From positions 1-8,335 of the forward strand of contig JADHVS010000193.1 in the NCBI GenBank assembly GCA_016783865.1: a DNA stretch of 8,335 bases, read 5' to 3'. Below the pieces are notes generated by a model. It saw only the letters and a program-made list of their open reading frames with translations. It was not told the origin of the DNA and did no database searches. Position numbers and translations under genes: made by a program. How positions within the stretch are numbered: position 1 is the stretch's first letter; each line of letters starts with the position of its first letter. Source of the stretch: Bacteroidales bacterium. Lineage in GTDB: Bacteria; Bacteroidota; Bacteroidia; Bacteroidales; SM23-62. Shown in pieces: positions 6,345 to 8,335 of the stretch.

Positions 6345-6377
6345 GATCCGGACGAGCGGATTTCCCGCATCCGGTTC
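6345..6377 (-). ncRNA. Group II intron domain V
   Basis: This is the catalytic heart of the ribozyme. The 33-nt minus-strand segment runs from GAACCGGATGCGG through the loop GAAAT to CCGCTCGTCCGGATC. The lower stem pairs CCGGA with TCCGG and the upper GCGG with CCGC, with the expected bulge (UCG side) between them. In the lower stem, position 3 is A opposite A, where the usual AGC triad has G paired with U. It starts 8 nt after the maturase stop codon, the normal place for an open reading frame in domain IV. Confidence 0.75.
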
Positions 6378-6385
6378 CTCGGTAC

Positions 6386-7684
6386 TTAGTTTCGCAGTGA
6401 TGGACCATAAGAGTGATGAATAGAGGGTTTAATAAGAGGAACCCAAGTATTAACTATCTGGGTAAATCTGTCCCATTCCAATACAGGTTTCCCTCCTCTG
6501 CGATTTAGCCATTTAAAGAGACTGCGACAGATAAGTTCATAAAACCGGGAGATACCCCTAAAGTTAAAGGTATATCCGTAGTATGAATAATGTCCACGCA
6601 GTTTCACATTTATGGCTGAAATCAATTCATTGAGCTTCATATGACGATTCTGCTTGATAAACTCACTGAGACTCACGACAGCTTTAGTCATGCTTTTCGA
6701 GCTGGTCTTGCGTTTTAGAACCTTGCTCCCATTACGGCTCTTACCAAGATAATGAGTAAAACCCAGGAAGTCAAAGCTCCTGCCTGTACCACCCCTTTTG
6801 CTGTTCAGGTCTATCAATTTCGTCTTTTCAGGATGTAATGTCAGTTCGTATTTGGCGAACCTTTTCGGTAGAACTTCCATTACCCTTTCTGCGTCTGACT
6901 TATCTGTAAATCCCAGAATGAAATCATCGGCATACCTTACTATGAAACTCTTTCCCTTTAACAATGGCTGGATTTGTTCCGAAAACCACTCATCCAGCAC
7001 ATAGTGGAGATAGATATTACTCAGAATCGGTGATATGACCGATCCCTGCTGAGTCCCATGGTCCGGGTAGCTAATATTGCCCGATTCCATGGTTCCAGCC
7101 TTGAGCCATTTATCTATCATCCGTCTTATCACTCCATCCTTCACCCGTTTGTCAAGGAATTCCCGGAGAATTCCGTGATTGATGCTCCCAAAGTAGTTCT
7201 TAATGTCCGCATCTATAATATAGTGCATCTTCTCAAAACTTACTTTTTGAAACATAAACTCAATCGCCTGGTGTTGTGAGCGTCCCGGTCTGAAGCCATA
7301 TGAAAAAGGTTTAAAATCTTCCTCATAAATCGGCTCTATGACCTTACGAACACTAGCTTGCAGAACCTTATCCTCAATAGTGGGAATGCCTAACGGGCGC
7401 TGGCTGTGCTTGTCCTTTCGTATATACACCCGGCGTATAGCCGGGGCTCTATACCGACCGGATTTGAACTCTTCCAAAAGACTATTCCGCCTTTCAGGGA
7501 ATTCCAATCCATATTGCAGCCATGTCTTCCCATCAATTCCCCCTGCACTCTTCTTGTTAAGCTGATCGTAACTCTCCTGTAACAAGGGTGCATCTATAAA
7601 GTTATAAAGACTATGCAAGGCTTCTCCTTTGAACTTCCTTGCTCTTTCGGCTATCTGTAGTTCTACTGTTGACATCCTTTTCAT
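6386..7684 (-). CDS. Group II intron reverse transcriptase/maturase
   Basis: The protein reverse-transcribes the intron during retrohoming and helps it fold for splicing. The 432 residues show the RT motifs in order: SAGGIDG (46-52), RRVYIRKDKHSQRPLGIPTIEDK (about 84-106, RT2), FSYGFRPGRSQHQA (127-140), DADIKNYFGSINH with the first aspartates (158-170), HGTQQGSVISPILSNIYL (209-226), and RYADDF (250-255) with the catalytic YADD. FDFLGF (305-310) follows. The maturase (X/thumb) region lies at about 325-400 and includes KLRGHYSYYG. There is no C-terminal HNH endonuclease; the protein ends soon after the maturase domain. The frame is intact, so the enzyme could be active. The ATG at 7684 is given; the ATG at 7675 (MSTVELQIAERARKFKG) resembles related proteins and may be the true start. 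No good ribosome binding site is visible. Confidence 0.95.
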   Translation of the reverse strand: MKRMSTVELQIAERARKFKGEALHSLYNFIDAPLLQESYDQLNKKSAGGIDGKTWLQYGLEFPERRNSLLEEFKSGRYRAPAIRRVYIRKDKHSQRPLGIPTIEDKVLQASVRKVIEPIYEEDFKPFSYGFRPGRSQHQAIEFMFQKVSFEKMHYIIDADIKNYFGSINHGILREFLDKRVKDGVIRRMIDKWLKAGTMESGNISYPDHGTQQGSVISPILSNIYLHYVLDEWFSEQIQPLLKGKSFIVRYADDFILGFTDKSDAERVMEVLPKRFAKYELTLHPEKTKLIDLNSKRGGTGRSFDFLGFTHYLGKSRNGSKVLKRKTSSKSMTKAVVSLSEFIKQNRHMKLNELISAINVKLRGHYSYYGYTFNFRGISRFYELICRSLFKWLNRRGGKPVLEWDRFTQIVNTWVPLIKPSIHHSYGPSLRN

Positions 7685-8303
7685 GTAACTGATACATTAA
7701 TGTTTCTAAACTACAGGTCTAAATACCGGCATCCTCCTTCCCTACTAACCGGCTTTCAGCGGTCCTGATTTCCCGGCTTTCAATCGGTAATATGGGGATG
7801 CTAAGACTGCCTTCGTCCATTTCCTTCACTTTCCCTTCGGTTTCCCTCGGTACAGATACCACTACGCTTGTCGCTTATTCTTAACGTTACTTCAGGGGCA
7901 ACAAGTTCCCCGGGTAACCCGGTCTTTTGGTCACGCGGTTGACCGTGTGCCGCGTTCCTTCGTGTGGAGACGTTAGGCTCTCCCGTGTTCCCGTGTCTCC
8001 CTATTCTGCCTCTGATATGTTCTCCGACCCCGACCGGACCGCCACAGCTTGCCTATATCGCTGCTTTGGTATTGTCCCATCCCAAGCGATGGATAAGACT
8101 CCGGTATTGGTATCCCTTTCGAGGCTCAATATCATACCTTAAACAGTCACTGTCTACGCTTCGTGCCAACCTCTCGGTTGACTACGCAAGACACGCTTCC
8201 GGTGGGTAGCTAGCCCTTGCCGGACAGGATTGGTTACCTGCAGGGAAACTAAGAGGTGTTTCAAAACTTATTATATTTGTTCGCCAGTCAATCCCCACCT
8301 CAC
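7685..8303 (-). ncRNA. Group II intron 5' ribozyme region (domains I to III and start of IV)
   Basis: This stretch of 619 bases has no convincing gene on either strand; the plus-strand frames at 7927-8209 lack any recognisable protein. It is GC-richer and full of short inverted repeats. Its position between the inferred 5' splice site and the maturase start is where domains I-III belong. Direct support is the GAGGTG/CACCTC pair near the 5' end and the candidate EBS1 (7920-7915). I could not fold the full domain I by eye. Confidence 0.65.
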
Positions 8304-8335
8304 GGGTTTGCACGGCGCAACGCTCGCAGGATTCA
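8304..8335. repeat. 5' exon of intron with conserved end block (copy 3)
   Basis: On the plus strand this reads GGGTTTGCACGGCGCAA followed by CGCTCGCAGGATT (8321-8333) and CA, where the window stops. The second part is identical to 94-106 and 1400-1412. The first part aligns loosely with the stretch of copy A between CGGGGAA and the array (AGTTT, then CGGCG, then CAA). It is the interrupted half of a composite repeat whose other half is at 6273-6304. Confidence 0.7.

Larger units (their letters stand above)
6305..8303 (-). mobile_element. Group II intron, apparently full length
   Basis: This is a self-splicing ribozyme with an internal reverse transcriptase gene that can move by retrohoming. 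On the minus strand the 5' end is placed at GTGAGG (8303), a loose match to GUGYG, whose GAGGTG can pair with CACCTC about 50 nt later. The 3' end is placed at CTACCCGGAC (6305), with a bulged A at 6312 eight nucleotides from the end, as expected for the branch point. AAACCC just before the intron (8309-8304) can pair with GGGTTA at 7920-7915 (five of six), a candidate IBS1/EBS1 contact, although that GGGTTA could also fold on itself. Joining the flanks gives a sequence that aligns with the repeat at 1232-1412, strongly supporting these ends. The length would be 1999 nt. The intron class is not assigned. Confidence 0.75.

Noticed and set aside
6086..6408. Minus-strand frames overlapping the end of cdaA and intron domains V and VI
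   Set aside because: They are shadows of cdaA and of structured intron RNA, with no protein features.
6386..7684. Diversity-generating retroelement reverse transcriptase
   Set aside because: The protein has the group II maturase domain, and domains V and VI follow directly. No template/variable repeat pair or accessory gene is visible.
7927..8209. Small plus-strand open frames opposite the intron 5' region
   Set aside because: They are cysteine-, proline- and serine-rich shadow frames of structured ribozyme sequence, with no ribosome binding site or known domain.
8297..8309. The intron 5' junction CAAACCCGTGAG resembles CAAACCTGTGAG of the 27-bp unit (11 of 12)
   Set aside because: The match is short and found after the fact. 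It lies in the opposite orientation relative to the shared end blocks, so chance is the simplest explanation.

Overview
The window looks like a chromosomal stretch from a member of the Bacteroidota, probably an uncultured Bacteroidales-like lineage. The evidence is a MauE/DoxX-type membrane protein of the Bacteroides BT_3928 type next to tpiA, a folP-cdaA pair, TAnnTTTG promoter boxes of the Bacteroidota type, and gene starts without good Shine-Dalgarno sequences. No taxonomic search was possible.

Layout. Positions 1-106 hold a 27-bp tandem array that ends in a short conserved block. It abuts a wrecked remnant of prmA (about 107-300, minus strand). A minus-strand gene block follows, read right to left: dTMP kinase (3844-4521), BT_3928-like membrane protein (2552-3778), oligopeptide-type ABC permease (1453-2532) and triosephosphate isomerase (302-1051). 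The permease and tpiA are separated by 400 bp of repeats: a 14-bp inverted pair, a hairpin block and a second 27-bp array. On the plus strand, divergent from the kinase, lie folP (4567-5433) and the diadenylate cyclase gene cdaA (about 5475-6254). The right quarter (about 6305-8303, minus strand) is a complete-looking group II intron. Its reverse transcriptase/maturase gene is at 6386-7684, domains V and VI lie downstream of it, and about 620 nt of 5' ribozyme sequence lies upstream.

The housekeeping genes serve central metabolism (tpiA), nucleotide supply (tmk), folate synthesis (folP), second-messenger signalling (cdaA) and transport.

The most interesting feature is a dispersed composite repeat. 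One end carries ATTGA-NN-CTCCTCG-(10 nt)-CGGGGAA (1232-1262 and 6273-6303). The other end carries CGCTCGCAGGATT (94-106, 1400-1412, 8321-8333). At one locus the interior is a 27-bp array; at another it is the group II intron. Joining the inferred exons of the intron recreates an empty copy that aligns with the array-bearing copy. This supports the intron boundaries and suggests that the intron landed inside a repeat family. A third copy truncates prmA. Both window ends lie in this repeat, so the window may be a contig that broke at repeats.
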